From: VRUE01 sp963697805
GTDB taxonomy: Bacteria; Actinomycetota; Thermoleophilia; Solirubrobacterales; 70-9
Direction: 5' to 3'
Assembly (NCBI GenBank): GCA_963697805.1
Contig: CAVOPB010000003.1
Span: 476,508 to 540,507, forward strand
Length of the DNA: 64,000 bases
Part shown: positions 1-10,996 of the stretch, one piece after another
How positions within the stretch are numbered: the stretch's first letter is position 1
Layout of the letters: every line of letters starts with the position of its first letter
Notes under the pieces: model-generated
What the model was told of the DNA's origin: nothing
What the model saw: only the letters and a program-made list of their open reading frames with translations
Database searches by the model: none
Program-made: the position numbers and the translations under genes

Positions 1-422
1 AAGTGGGCGAATTCACCTTCGGGGTCCTGGCCGAAGGCGAAGACAAAGGCCAGACGGCCGAAAGCGTCGTCTACACCGTCGTCGAGAAAGAAGAAGAACC
101 GACGCCCCCGGGCCCGACGCCCCCCGGGCCCTCCGGGCCCACGCTCTCGGCGGCACTCCCCGACACCACCCTCGGCTCGCACCCGAAAAAAACTGTCAAG
201 ACCAAGAAGAAGAAGGCCACGGCCAGCTTCAGCTTCAGCTCCGACGTCGCCGGCGCGACCTTCCAGTGCAAGCTCGACAAGGGCGCCTTCGCCCCCTGCA
301 CCTCGCCGAAGACCTACAAGGTCAAGCCTGGCAGGCACACCTTCTCGGTCGAGGCCGTCGCTCCGGCCGGCACCGACGCCACGCCTGCGACCTTCAGCTT
401 CAAGGTCAAGAAGAAGACGTAG
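1..422 (+). CDS. C-terminal part of a secreted/surface protein (5' partial)
   Basis: The reading frame is open from the left edge and ends at TAG 420-422, so only the C-terminus is present. It shows an acidic stretch, a proline/glycine linker (PTPPGPTPPGPSGP), a short lysine-rich segment, and then a domain of about 55 residues with two cysteines (QCKLDKGAF..C.SP) and a GRHTFSVEAVAPAG motif. The gene at 20560-22689 ends in the same kind of domain, so this is a shared C-terminal module of extracytoplasmic proteins, possibly a wall-attachment or Ig-like unit. Function is unknown. The GTG at position 3 is probably an internal codon. Confidence 0.6.
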   Translation, partial: VGEFTFGVLAEGEDKGQTAESVVYTVVEKEEEPTPPGPTPPGPSGPTLSAALPDTTLGSHPKKTVKTKKKKATASFSFSSDVAGATFQCKLDKGAFAPCTSPKTYKVKPGRHTFSVEAVAPAGTDATPATFSFKVKKKT

Positions 423-432
423 GAAAAGCGTC

Positions 433-453
433 CGAGGCGGCGAAGTCGCCTCG
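433..453 (+). terminator. Hairpin downstream of the first gene, no T-tract
   Basis: CGAGGCG (433-439) and CGCCTCG (447-453) form a perfect 7-bp stem with a 7-nt loop, 11 nt after the preceding stop codon. No run of T follows, so it is at best a weak or non-canonical terminator. It abuts the TATAAT hexamer of the next promoter. Confidence 0.35.
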
Positions 454-454
454 C

Positions 455-460
455 TATAAT
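455..460 (+). promoter_or_regulatory. Candidate -10 element for greA
   Basis: A perfect TATAAT lies about 105 nt upstream of the chosen greA start. There is no recognisable TTGACA-like -35 at 16-18 nt, because that position is occupied by a GC hairpin. An AT-rich hexamer is rare in this GC-rich DNA, which favours a real -10. The inferred 5' UTR is about 95 nt and contains an imperfect hairpin around 481-505. Confidence 0.4.
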
Positions 461-564
461 CCCGCGGCTCTTGGCCCAGGTGTGGCGGCAGGATTTGCCG
501 CACCCGGGCGTTTTTGGGTCAAGGACCCGGATTTCCACCAGTTACCACCAAAGCGAGGTCAGAA

Positions 565-1044
565 GTGACTCGGCAGGCCGTGATCACCCCCGAAGGGCTC
601 GAGAAGCTCAAAGAAGAAATCGAAAACCTCTCGACCGAGAAACGTCGCGAGGTCGCGGCCCGGATCAAGGAGGCGCGCGAGTTCGGCGACATCTCCGAGA
701 ACGCCGAGTACGACGACGCCAAGAACGAGCAGGCGCTGCTCGAGGCGCGGATCGCCCGACTCGAAGAGCGGCTGAGGCGGGCGACGGTGATCGACAAGAA
801 GGAAGTCGGCACCGACGAGGTCACGGTCGGCTCGGTCGTCCACGTCAAAGACCAGAAATCCGGTGACTCGCAGAAATTCCAGATCGTCGGCTCAACCGAG
901 GCCGACCCGCTCGAGCAGAAGCTCTCGAACGAGTCGCCGATCGGCAAGGCCCTGATCGGGCGCAAGCGCAACGACGTCGTCACCGTCGAGGTCCCTCGCG
1001 GCCCAAGGAAAAAACTCAAAATCACCAAGATCGAGTCCGCTTGA
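565..1044 (+). CDS. greA: Transcription elongation factor GreA
   Basis: GreA binds RNA polymerase in the secondary channel and stimulates cleavage of backtracked transcripts. The 159-residue product matches the usual 157-160 residues. It has an N-terminal coiled coil (about residues 10-75, with SENAEYDDAKNEQ near the tip) and a C-terminal globular domain (GSVVHVKDQ, ESPIGKALIG). I chose GTG 565 because it has a GAGG ribosome-binding site at 555-558 and gives the standard start VTRQAVITPEG. An upstream GTG at 514 would add 17 residues with no family support. lysS follows after 60 nt. Confidence 0.93.
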   Translation: MTRQAVITPEGLEKLKEEIENLSTEKRREVAARIKEAREFGDISENAEYDDAKNEQALLEARIARLEERLRRATVIDKKEVGTDEVTVGSVVHVKDQKSGDSQKFQIVGSTEADPLEQKLSNESPIGKALIGRKRNDVVTVEVPRGPRKKLKITKIESA

Positions 1045-1075
1045 GCGCGGAGCGAGCAAGCGTGACAGTCTGATC

Positions 1076-1101
1076 TTTCGCGCAGCGAGCGAAGCGCGAA
1101 A
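1076..1101 (+). promoter_or_regulatory. Hairpin immediately upstream of lysS
   Basis: TTTCGCGC (1076-1083) and GCGCGAAA (1094-1101) are perfect 8-bp complements with a 10-nt loop. The stem ends 3 nt before the lysS ATG and replaces any Shine-Dalgarno sequence. It could be a greA terminator, an RNase site, or a translational control element for lysS. Confidence 0.5.
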
Positions 1102-1104
1102 TTT

Positions 1105-2580
1105 ATGGCGAAGCGCGATCCAGACCCATCCGATGTCCTGAAGGATCGCCGCGAGAAGCTCGAGCGCATTCGCGCTACAGGTGTCGACCCCTTCCCGCAC
1201 TCCTTCGACGAGCGCGAGGAGATCTCCGAGGTGCGAGCCGCCCACCAGGGATTGGCGCCGGGTCTCGAGACCCACTCCCGGCACCGGGTCGCGGGCCGGA
1301 TCGTTGCCCGCCGCGGCCACGGCAAGGCCTGCTTCATGGACCTCCGCGACGGCAGCGGCCAGATCCAGATCCACGCCCGCGAGGACGTGCTCGGCGAGGA
1401 GCCCTTTGGCCTGCTCGTCGATCTCGACCTCGGCGACATGATCGGCGTCGAGGGGACGGCGATGGCGACCCGAAGCGGCGGCGAGCTCTCGCTGGCGATC
1501 GACCTCTGGCGGCTGCTGGCGAAGAGCCTGCGGCCGCCGCCCGACAAGTTCCACGGCCTCGAGGACGTCGAGACCCGCTACCGCCGGCGCGAGCTCGACC
1601 TCCTCGCCAACGAGGACAGCCGCCGGATCTTCGCCCTCCGTGCCAAGACGATCGCCGAGATCCGGCGCTGGCTCGACGAGCGCGGCTTCGTCGAGGCCGA
1701 GACCCCGGTCCTGCAGCCGCTCTACGGAGGCGCCCTGGCGCGCCCGTTCGTTACCCACCACAACGCCCTCGACCGCGACTTTTACCTGCGGATCGCGACC
1801 GAGCTCTACCTCAAGCGCCTGGTGGTGGGGGGGATCGACCGCGTCTACGAGCTCGGCAAGGACTTCCGCAACGAGGGCGTCTCCCATAAGCACAACCCCG
1901 AGTTCACGATGCTCGAGTGGTACGAGGCCTACGCCGACTACGCGAAGACCGCCCACGAGCTCGAGCAGATGGTCGCCGAGGTCGCGGAGCGGGTGATCGG
2001 CGGCCTCGAGGTCGAGCGCGACGGGGTGACGATCGACCTCACCCCGCCGTGGCGGCGGGTGACCCTGCGGGAGGCGATCTCCGAGCGGACCGGGATCGAC
2101 ATCGCCGAGCACCCCGGCCGCGAGGAGCTGGCGGCGGCGATGGGGACCGAGCCCGACCCGACGGAGGGCTGGGGCAAGCTGGTCGACGGCCTGCTCTCGA
2201 AATCGGTTGAGCCGGAGCTGATCCAGCCCACCTTCCTCCTCGACTACCCGGTCGAGCTATCGCCGTTCGCCAAGGCCCACCGCACCGAGCCCGGCCTGGT
2301 CGAGCGCTGGGAGGCCTTCGTCGGCGGGATGGAGATCGCCAACTCGTTCAGTGAGCTCAACGATCCCGACGAGCAGCGCCGGCGCTTCGAACAGCAGGCC
2401 GCGGAGATCGAGCGCGGTGACGAGGAGGCACAGCCTTTCGACGAGGCATTCGTCGAGGCGCTCGAGCTGGGAATGCCCCCCACAGGAGGGGTCGGGCTCG
2501 GGGTTGACCGGCTTGCAATGATTCTTACCGGGGCGAAAAGCCTCCGCGAAGTGGTCCTTTTTCCCGCCATGCGGGCCTAA
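1105..2580 (+). CDS. lysS: Lysyl-tRNA synthetase, class II
   Basis: Cytoplasmic enzyme that charges tRNA-Lys using ATP. The 491 residues are normal for bacterial LysS. An N-terminal OB-fold anticodon-binding domain (about 50-150) is followed by the class II catalytic core. Motif 2 is visible in FRNEGVSHKHNPEFTMLEW and motif 3 in GGVGLGVDRLAM near the C-terminus. An in-frame stop at 1063 and no ATG, GTG or TTG between it and 1105 fix ATG 1105 as the first conventional start. No ribosome-binding site is visible; a stem-loop ends 3 nt upstream. It sits between greA and clpC on the same strand. Confidence 0.95.
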   Translation: MAKRDPDPSDVLKDRREKLERIRATGVDPFPHSFDEREEISEVRAAHQGLAPGLETHSRHRVAGRIVARRGHGKACFMDLRDGSGQIQIHAREDVLGEEPFGLLVDLDLGDMIGVEGTAMATRSGGELSLAIDLWRLLAKSLRPPPDKFHGLEDVETRYRRRELDLLANEDSRRIFALRAKTIAEIRRWLDERGFVEAETPVLQPLYGGALARPFVTHHNALDRDFYLRIATELYLKRLVVGGIDRVYELGKDFRNEGVSHKHNPEFTMLEWYEAYADYAKTAHELEQMVAEVAERVIGGLEVERDGVTIDLTPPWRRVTLREAISERTGIDIAEHPGREELAAAMGTEPDPTEGWGKLVDGLLSKSVEPELIQPTFLLDYPVELSPFAKAHRTEPGLVERWEAFVGGMEIANSFSELNDPDEQRRRFEQQAAEIERGDEEAQPFDEAFVEALELGMPPTGGVGLGVDRLAMILTGAKSLREVVLFPAMRA

Positions 2581-2681
2581 TTGGGCACCATTCGGCCCTG
2601 AAAAACCCGCTACCAGCGAATTTCGGACCCCCGAAGCCAGGGGGGCGCCCTCGGTATCGTTTAAAGGGCAGCAAGGAGCTT

Positions 2682-2695
2682 CTCCGATATCGGAG
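2682..2695. promoter_or_regulatory. Perfect 14-bp palindrome upstream of clpC
   Basis: CTCCGATATCGGAG is a perfect palindrome 65 nt upstream of the clpC start, in the 180-bp lysS-clpC gap. It is a plausible repressor or activator operator for clpC. It does not resemble a CIRCE element, nor the ClgR box as I remember it. No confident promoter hexamers were found around it. Confidence 0.4.
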
Positions 2696-2760
2696 GTACG
2701 CGACCCGGTACTTCGGCTCCGAAAAAGAGTTTCATCAACCAGAAGTGAAATAGAGGCCAA

Positions 2761-5370
<2,610 letters not shown>

Positions 5371-5373
5371 CGC

Positions 5374-7074
5374 CTAGGGCAGCTGCTTTCGGGTCTCGCA
5401 CCCGGCGGCACTGGCGTCCTTGCCGGCGCCGCCGTTGCAGACGTCGCGCCCGGCGCCCCCGACCAGCTTGTCCTTGCCGGGGCCGCCCCTGAGCGTGTCC
5501 CTGCCCCCTTCACCGCGGGCTTCGTCGCGGCCCTTGCCGAGGTCGATCGTGTCCTTGCCGTTGCCCCCGCAGACGATGTCGTTGCCGGCCAGGGCGCTGA
5601 TCCTGTCGTTGCCGCCGAGGCCGGTGATCACGTCCGCCCTCTTCGTCCCCTTGAGCCTGTCCACACCGCCGGTGCCGACGATCGTCGCCGTCCTCCCCCC
5701 GCAGCGTTCTCTGGTCGGGATCGCGCTGACCTTCACCGTTTCGGGGCCGGTGAAGCGGCCGACGAGGAGTTCGCTCACGCCGCCCGACGCGCTATCGGCC
5801 CACCCGGCGATCACCGGCCGGCCGTCGGGCTGGACCGCCAGGCCTTCGGCTGTGTCGACGGTGGGGCTGGCGCTGACGACTGTCTGCCCCCCGGTGCCGA
5901 AGCCGGGGTCGAGCCGGCCGTCCGGCGTCAGCCGGAGGAGCCAGGTGTCGAGGCCGTGGTCTAGCCCGGCGACGAGGATGCGACCGTCGGGAAGCAGGGA
6001 CATTGCCCGACCTTCGTCGTAGCCTCCGGTCGCATCGAGCCTGAAGATCCCGCCGGAGCCGAAGCTCGGGTCCAGCTGACCGCCGGCGGTGAAGCGGGCG
6101 ACGATCAGCTCCGACTTGGCGCCCGCCGACGGGATCGCCGATCCGGTGACGACGATCCGGCCATCGGGCTGAATCGCAAGGTCGGTGATTTCCCCGGAGG
6201 GTTCCGGTTCCTCCCCGAGGTCCTGGACCTTGAACCCGGCGGTGCCGAAGCTCGCGACGGGTTCCCCGTCGGAGTCGAGCTTGGCCAGAAAGGCGCCCTG
6301 TTCGGACCCGCCACCGACGACGACCGAGCCGTCGCCGAGTACCCTGACTGCTTCCGCTTCTGCGCTTTCGCTGCCCGGGACTTTGATGATGCGGAATCCG
6401 ACCGGGGCCACCGCGGCGAAGCTCGGATCGGGGTTTCCTTCCGGGGTGAGGCGGAGCACCGCCACTTCGGAGTGGAAGAGGTTGATGCGCTCGCCGGCGA
6501 CCACGATCTTCCCCCCCGGGGCGATGTCCATATCCGTGCCTTCCCCCGGCCCTTCGGGGAACAGGACGGAGAGACCTTCGTCACCGAAACCGGGGTCGAG
6601 CTGTCCGCTCGGTAGGTAGCGGGCGATCCCGAACGCGTTGAATTGGTCCGGGTCCGGCCCGCGCCCGAGCCCGGCGGCGACGATTCGCCCGTCGCCCAGC
6701 ATCGCCAGGTCGTTGATCGCCCGCGGGTCTCCGGCGTGGTGGAGGTCGGGCTCGACCCTGAACCCTTCTGGGCCGAAGGTCGTGTCGGGGCTACCGTCCG
6801 GGTTGAAGCGGGCGAGCAGGAAGCCCTCGGAGCTGCCCCTGCTGCCGCCGGCGAGGATCTTCCCGTCTGGGAGGACGACGACGTCTCCCAGGTACTCGCT
6901 GGTGAGGGCGGGTTCGTCGAGAATCGTGAAGCCGCCGCTGCCGAAGGTCGGGTCGAGGAGGCCTTCGGCGGCGAGTGCGGAGCGCGCGGGGAGGAGGGCG
7001 GCGAGTGCGACGACTGCCAGCAGAATCGTCAGCCTTGCAGGTGAAACGGGATGCTTTGCCGATCGGCCTCCCAT
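5374..7074 (-). CDS. Secreted delta-60 repeat protein with C-terminal RTX-like Ca-binding repeats
   Basis: The protein (566 aa) has a signal peptide (hydrophobic ILLAVVALAALLPARSALA ending near residue 36). About seven delta-60 repeats follow, recognised by LDPTFGSGG, PDGKILAGG and ARFNPDGSPDTTFG units, a beta-propeller-like secreted repeat of unknown function. The C-terminal 100 residues hold hemolysin-type nonapeptides (GGNDRISALAGND, GGAGRDVCNGG), which normally fold as calcium-binding beta rolls. ATG 7074 was chosen over TTG 7128 because it puts a basic n-region directly before the hydrophobic core. It is convergent with clpC and divergent from the aldo/keto reductase. Confidence 0.85.
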   Translation of the reverse strand: MGGRSAKHPVSPARLTILLAVVALAALLPARSALAAEGLLDPTFGSGGFTILDEPALTSEYLGDVVVLPDGKILAGGSRGSSEGFLLARFNPDGSPDTTFGPEGFRVEPDLHHAGDPRAINDLAMLGDGRIVAAGLGRGPDPDQFNAFGIARYLPSGQLDPGFGDEGLSVLFPEGPGEGTDMDIAPGGKIVVAGERINLFHSEVAVLRLTPEGNPDPSFAAVAPVGFRIIKVPGSESAEAEAVRVLGDGSVVVGGGSEQGAFLAKLDSDGEPVASFGTAGFKVQDLGEEPEPSGEITDLAIQPDGRIVVTGSAIPSAGAKSELIVARFTAGGQLDPSFGSGGIFRLDATGGYDEGRAMSLLPDGRILVAGLDHGLDTWLLRLTPDGRLDPGFGTGGQTVVSASPTVDTAEGLAVQPDGRPVIAGWADSASGGVSELLVGRFTGPETVKVSAIPTRERCGGRTATIVGTGGVDRLKGTKRADVITGLGGNDRISALAGNDIVCGGNGKDTIDLGKGRDEARGEGGRDTLRGGPGKDKLVGGAGRDVCNGGAGKDASAAGCETRKQLP

Positions 7075-7161
7075 GGGCTCGTGGCCATCGTAGCCGCACC
7101 TGCCCAATGGACTCAAAGCCTCGGCCAAGTCCTAAACGGAGCGATCGCTACGGTTCGGACC

Positions 7162-8296
7162 ATGAGCGACCTGGGCCGGAGCGCGATCGGAACCTGGAGC
7201 GGGGGCAGGTTTCTCCGCTTCGGCGAGGCGATCGACGAGGAGCGGCTCGAATCCCTGCTTCGGCCCGGGGACGGGATCGACACGGTTCTGAGCGCCGACG
7301 CCTACGGCCAGGGTGAGGCGGACGCGCTCCTCGGCCGGGCGCTGACCGGGGTCGCCGCGCGAGGACTACACGCTCATCGGCGCCGTCGGCCACGACTTCT
7401 ACGAGGGCGAGCGCGACGGGCCGCGGGGCTTCCCGCGGTTCACCGACCCGGCGCTGCGCGGGCCCGATGCCTATGCCGATTACCTGCGGATGGCGGCCGA
7501 GCGGAGCCTCGGGCGCCTCGGCGCCTCCTCCTTCGACCTGCTCCTCCTCCACAACCCCGACCGGATCGGCTACACCAGCGAGGCGGTCTGGGACGGGATG
7601 GAGGCGCTGCGCGAGGCGGGCCTGACCGCGCAAATAGGCGTCGCCCCGGGCCCGGCGAACGGGTTCACCCTCGACCTGATCTCCTGCTTCGAGCGCTTCA
7701 GCGAACGGATCGAGTGGGCGATGATCATCCTCAACCCGTTCGAGCCCTGGCCGGGCGAGCTCTGCCTCGAGGCCGCGGCCCGCCATGGCGTCCGGGTGAT
7801 CACCCGGGTCGTCGACTATGGCGGCCTGTTCTGGGGCGACGTCGAGGCTGGGATGGAGCTGGCGGAGGGCGATCACCGCGCGTTCCGCCCCGATGGCTGG
7901 ATCGAGGCCGGCCTCGAGAAGCTCGAGAAGGTGATCCCGATCGCCGAGCGCGAGGAGCTGAAGCCGATCCAGCTCGCCTGCCAGTGGAACCTCGCCCACC
8001 CGGCGGTCGAGTGCGTCGTCCCGACCCTGATCCAGGAGGCGGGGCCGGCGGCGCTCCCGATCGAGGAGAAGCGGGCCCAGCTCGCGGCGCTGCCCGAGCA
8101 GCGACTCTCCGAGGCCGACGTGTCCGAGATCCGGGCGGTCGGCGACAACATGGGATGCATGGCGCTGAAGGGCGCGAGCCCCGGGCACGAGGGCGGCGAG
8201 CGGCCCGATCGCTGGGCGCTCGATGCCGACCTCGTCGAGGTCGGTGAGCGCTGGGGTATCGACCCCGACCGCGATCTCTCCGGCACCCCCGCCTGA
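7162..8296 (+). pseudogene. Aldo/keto reductase, frameshifted
   Basis: Two overlapping frames together make one aldo/keto reductase-like protein of about 378 residues. Frame 1 from ATG 7162 gives GRSAIGTWSGGRF.. up to ALTGVA. The second frame continues with REDYTLIGAVGHDFYEG, LLLLHNPDRIGY (the AKR LLLHxPD motif) and IQLACQWNLAHPAVECVVPT. One extra G at about 7357, in GTCGCCGCGCGAG, explains the break. The total of 1135 nt is 3n+1, as expected. Family members are NAD(P)H-dependent oxidoreductases; the substrate is unknown. This is either a recent pseudogene or a base-call error, and two other genes in the window show the same defect. Confidence 0.8.
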
Positions 8297-8299
8297 GCC

Positions 8300-9748
8300 G
8301 TGCTCCGGATCGACGAGCGGACCCGGCCCTGGTGGACGCTCGCGGGCGCCTGCGCCGGCCTCTTCATCCTGATGCTCGACTCGACCGTGGTCGCGCTGGC
8401 GCTGCCGAGCATCCATCACGACCTCGGGGCGAGCGCCGAGTCCCTGCAGTGGGTGATGAACGCCTACCTGCTGACGATCGCGGTCCTGGTCGTCACCGCC
8501 GGGCGCCTCGGCGACATGTTCGGCCGCAAGCGCGCCTTCCTGATCGGGATCGTCGTCTTCGGGGCCGGCTCCGTCCTCGCCGGCGCCGCCCAGGGCCCGG
8601 CGATGCTGATCGGCGGCCGGGTCCTGCAGGGCGTCGGCGCGGCGCCGACGCTGACCCTCTCGCTGGCGATCGTCGCCAACGCCTTCCCAAAGAGCGAACA
8701 GGCGCGGGCACTCGGGATCTGGGCCGCGGTCTCGGCGATCGCGCTTGCGGTCGGGCCGCTGGCTGGTGGAGCGCTGATCGAAATCGACTGGCGCGCGATC
8801 TTTTGGATCAACCTGCCGATCATCGTCGCCGGGGTCGCGATCATGGTGGTGGCGGCGCCGGAGTCGACCGACCCCTCGGCCGGTCGGCGGATCGACCTGC
8901 CCGGCCTCTTCGCGCTCACGGCCGGGCTGACCGCGGTCGTCCTGGCGCTGATCCAGTCGCGCGCCTGGGGCGCGGGGGCGGTCATCGCCCTGGCCGCGGT
9001 CGGGGTCCTGGCGCTGATCGCCTTCTGGCGGATCGAGCGCCGGGCAAGCGACCCGATCGTCGAATTCGACCTCTTCCGCAACGGCCCCTACTTCGGGGCC
9101 AGCGCCGCCGCCTTCGCCATCGTCGGCTCCTACTGGGCGGTGATGTTCTTCCAGCCCCAGTACCTGCAGGACGTTCGCGGCCACTCGGCGATCGAGAGCG
9201 GATTCCTGATCCTCCCGATCACCGTGCCGATGATCGCGATCTCGCCGCTCTCGGGCCGGCTGATCGGGCGCTTCGGCGCCCGCCGCCTGATGACGGTGGG
9301 GATGCTGTTCGGGACCGCCGGCCTCGTGCTCCTCACCCGGGTCGGCGCCGACAGCTCCTACGCGCTGGTCGTGGCCGGCTATCTGTTGTTCGGGATTGCC
9401 CTCGGCCTCGTCTACGCGCCGATGTCGACCGCGGCGATGGCGGCGATGCCGGGGGAGAAGGTCGGGATCGCCTCAGGGGTGCTGGCGATGGACAGGATCG
9501 TCGCCGGGTCGCTGGCGCTGGCGGCGACCAGCGCCGCCTTCCACGCGCTGCAGGGGAGCGGTGACTCGTTTGCGGCCTCGATCGCCGGCTCGACCTGGGT
9601 CGGCGTCGCCCTCTGCGCGCTCGGCACCGTGCTCACCTGGGCCTACGTGCGGGACGTGCGCCCGCCTGGCCCCGACCCCGCCGTGGCCGGGGATCCGGCC
9701 TCCGATCAGCTCCAGCACCACCGCCACCACCGCCGATTCCACCTCTGA
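8300..9748 (+). CDS. MFS transporter, DHA2 (14-TM) drug:H+ antiporter family
   Basis: Membrane exporter of 482 residues with about 14 hydrophobic segments, which is the DHA2 length. The loop motif GRLGDMFGRKRAF (motif A) lies after TM2. AVGPLAGGALIE is the antiporter motif C in TM5, and LDSTVVALALPSI in TM1 is the DHA2 motif D1. GTG 8300 starts 3 nt after the reductase stop, so the two may be co-transcribed. The C-terminal tail is histidine-rich (LQHHRHHRRFHL), which is unusual and could be cytoplasmic metal-binding. The substrate cannot be read from sequence. Confidence 0.88.
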   Translation: MLRIDERTRPWWTLAGACAGLFILMLDSTVVALALPSIHHDLGASAESLQWVMNAYLLTIAVLVVTAGRLGDMFGRKRAFLIGIVVFGAGSVLAGAAQGPAMLIGGRVLQGVGAAPTLTLSLAIVANAFPKSEQARALGIWAAVSAIALAVGPLAGGALIEIDWRAIFWINLPIIVAGVAIMVVAAPESTDPSAGRRIDLPGLFALTAGLTAVVLALIQSRAWGAGAVIALAAVGVLALIAFWRIERRASDPIVEFDLFRNGPYFGASAAAFAIVGSYWAVMFFQPQYLQDVRGHSAIESGFLILPITVPMIAISPLSGRLIGRFGARRLMTVGMLFGTAGLVLLTRVGADSSYALVVAGYLLFGIALGLVYAPMSTAAMAAMPGEKVGIASGVLAMDRIVAGSLALAATSAAFHALQGSGDSFAASIAGSTWVGVALCALGTVLTWAYVRDVRPPGPDPAVAGDPASDQLQHHRHHRRFHL

Positions 9749-9840
9749 GTGAGCGATCGGCTTGACATTTGCTGTTCCGACCTTTCCACTAGGGATTAGG
9801 GAGACCGCATTCCAGAGCGGAATTTGGCATCCTTGCCTTG

Positions 9841-10953
9841 ATGTCGTCATTGCCAGGGGATGAGCTTCAAGAGTTGTCTGAACGTCAGGACCCCAGGCTT
9901 CTGAGATCCCTCGACGTCGTCGCGCCGGGCGGGGCGCTGCGCGAGGGAATCGACAACATCGTCCACGCCCGCACCGGTGCCCTGGTCGTCGTTGCCGAGC
10001 CGAGCGACATCTCCCACCTGCTGTCGGGGGGCATCAAGCTCGACATCGACTACACCCCGGCGATGCTCTACCAGGTGGCGAAGATGGACGGCGCGATCGT
10101 CCTCAACTGCGAGGCCACCAAGATCGTCTGGGCGAACGTCCAGCTGATGCCGGACCCGACGATCCTCTCGAGCGAGACCGGCACCCGCCACCGCACCGCC
10201 GAGCGCGTCTCGAAACAGACCGATGCGCTGGTGATCGCGATCTCGCAGCGGCGCGACGTCGTCTCGCTCTACGTCGAGGGGACCAAGTACATCCTCCAGG
10301 ACATCCCCGCGGTCCTCGCCAAGGCCAACCAGGGCCTGGCGACGCTCGAGAAGTACCGCGAGCGGCTCGACCAGGTGGCGACCCGGCTCAGCGTGCTCGA
10401 GTTCGAAGGCGGCGTCGTTCTCTACGACGCCCTCTCGGCCCTGCAGCGGGCCGAGCTCGTGACCCGGATGGCGGTCGAGGTCGAGCGCTACATCGTCGAG
10501 CTCGGAACCGAGGGCCGGCTGATCGAGATGCAGCTCGAGGAGTCGATGGTCGGCGTCACTGCCGAAAAGGCGGCGCTGATCCGCGACTACTCGGTCGAGG
10601 ACTCCGAGCAGAACCTGGAAGCGGTCCAGGAGTCGCTCTCGCGGCTCCCGCACGAGGAGGTCCTCGACTTCGGCCGCCTCGCCGAGCTGCTCGGCTACGA
10701 TCGCAAGCTCAACACGCTCGACTTCCCGGTCAGCACGCGGGGCTACCGCGTCCTCGGCCGGATCCCGAGGATCCCCAAGCTTGTCGTCCAGAAGATCATC
10801 CATGAGCTCGGCGGCCTCGAGGACGTGATCGCGGCCTCCGACGCCGAGCTCGAGGCTGTCGACGGAGTCGGCGCGACGCGGGTCAAGGACATCCGCGAGG
10901 GGCTGCGGAGACTCCAGGAGGTCGATCTGGTCGATCGGTACTTGCAGAGTTGA
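9841..10953 (+). CDS. disA: DNA integrity scanning diadenylate cyclase DisA
   Basis: DisA makes the second messenger c-di-AMP from two ATP and pauses on branched DNA. The 370 residues include the N-terminal DAC domain with the catalytic KMDGAIVL and GTRHRTAERV motifs, a helical linker, and a C-terminal helix-hairpin-helix DNA-binding domain (ELEAVDGVGATRVKDIREGL). ATG 9841 is preferred over the adjacent TTG 9838. A TTGACA hexamer lies at 9762-9767, but no convincing -10 follows at normal spacing. carD and ispD follow closely, so the three probably form one operon. Confidence 0.93.
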   Translation: MSSLPGDELQELSERQDPRLLRSLDVVAPGGALREGIDNIVHARTGALVVVAEPSDISHLLSGGIKLDIDYTPAMLYQVAKMDGAIVLNCEATKIVWANVQLMPDPTILSSETGTRHRTAERVSKQTDALVIAISQRRDVVSLYVEGTKYILQDIPAVLAKANQGLATLEKYRERLDQVATRLSVLEFEGGVVLYDALSALQRAELVTRMAVEVERYIVELGTEGRLIEMQLEESMVGVTAEKAALIRDYSVEDSEQNLEAVQESLSRLPHEEVLDFGRLAELLGYDRKLNTLDFPVSTRGYRVLGRIPRIPKLVVQKIIHELGGLEDVIAASDAELEAVDGVGATRVKDIREGLRRLQEVDLVDRYLQS

Positions 10954-10996
10954 CGGTTCGAATGGGCCGTCGAAAATCGAAGAAAAGGAGCGAGCG

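Noticed and set aside
7148..9184. 678-codon minus-strand frame opposite the reductase and MFS genes
   Set aside because: Composition (Arg, Asp, Gly runs) is that of an antisense shadow, and the + strand has recognisable families.
9762..9800. Possible disA promoter (TTGACA at 9762-9767)
   Set aside because: No acceptable -10 occurs at 16-19 nt; the nearest TAGGGA is 22 nt away, so I did not list it.
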